NCBI GenBank assembly: GCA_955652855.1
Contig: CATPCN010000433.1
Location: forward strand, 1-5,958
DNA: 5,958 bases
Direction: 5' to 3'
Source of the DNA: an uncultured Chthoniobacterales bacterium
Lineage (GTDB): Bacteria; Verrucomicrobiota; Verrucomicrobiae; Chthoniobacterales; UBA10450
The notes under the pieces are model-generated. The model worked only from the letters and a program-made list of their open reading frames with translations. It had not been told where the DNA came from and searched no databases. Below, in pieces: positions 5,916 to 5,958 of this stretch (its first letter is position 1; every line of letters begins with the position of its first letter). Both the position numbers and the translations under genes were made by a program.

Positions 5916-5958
5916 AATCGGCGCCGGGTCAAAGACCCAATCTTAGAGATGCTCGACG

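Noticed and set aside
5926..5938. GGGTC-AAA-GACCC hairpin after the release-factor-like gene
   Set aside because: The stem is 5 bp with a 3-base loop and no T-run follows, so I do not call a terminator; too little downstream sequence is visible.
1..5958. CRISPR arrays, insertion sequences, transposase genes and rRNA
   Set aside because: No spaced direct repeats, terminal inverted repeats with a transposase, or rRNA-like sequence was seen on either strand.

Overview
The window reads as a piece of a bacterial chromosome of moderate GC content. It is densely coded: six genes run leftward on the minus strand, from about 5198 down to the left edge. One short gene runs rightward at the right end. 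Gene content, weak ribosome binding sites at most starts and an A/T heptad repeat inside der suggest a verrucomicrobial or similar PVC-group soil or freshwater bacterium. That placement is inference from style and gene arrangement; no marker gene here settles it.

Layout, in the direction of minus-strand transcription: pgsA-like phosphatidyltransferase (5198-4593), the double GTPase gene der (4565-3183), a MoxR-family AAA+ ATPase (3088-2102), a DUF58 protein (2092-1193), a DUF4381-type membrane protein (1183-665) and a BatA-like von Willebrand A protein. The last begins at a TTG codon at 678 and runs off the left edge. From MoxR onward the genes are separated by 9 bases or overlap, which indicates one transcription unit. 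MoxR, DUF58, DUF4381 and VWA membrane proteins form the classic MoxR/Bat (Bacteroides aerotolerance-type) cluster: an AAA+ chaperone working with MIDAS-bearing proteins at the inner membrane. pgsA (anionic phospholipid synthesis) and der (50S ribosome assembly) sit upstream with gaps of 27 and 94 bases and may be co-transcribed.

The stretch from 5199 to 5531 (333 bases) carries no convincing protein gene. It separates the leftward operon from the rightward gene. It holds a possible minus-strand promoter for pgsA, a 7-bp hairpin, and the most unusual item in the window: an 87-base tRNA-Leu-like element at 5430-5516. Both halves of the acceptor stem, the D-arm and the 3' side of the T-arm are tRNA-like. 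The middle, from the anticodon loop to the 5' T-stem, is replaced by a T-rich stretch containing an 8-bp hairpin.

Directly downstream lies a small GGQ protein (5556-5915) of the codon-independent peptide-release type related to ArfB. A tRNA-like leader next to a ribosome-rescue-type hydrolase is worth checking. The simplest explanation remains a decayed tRNA gene that happens to lie there.
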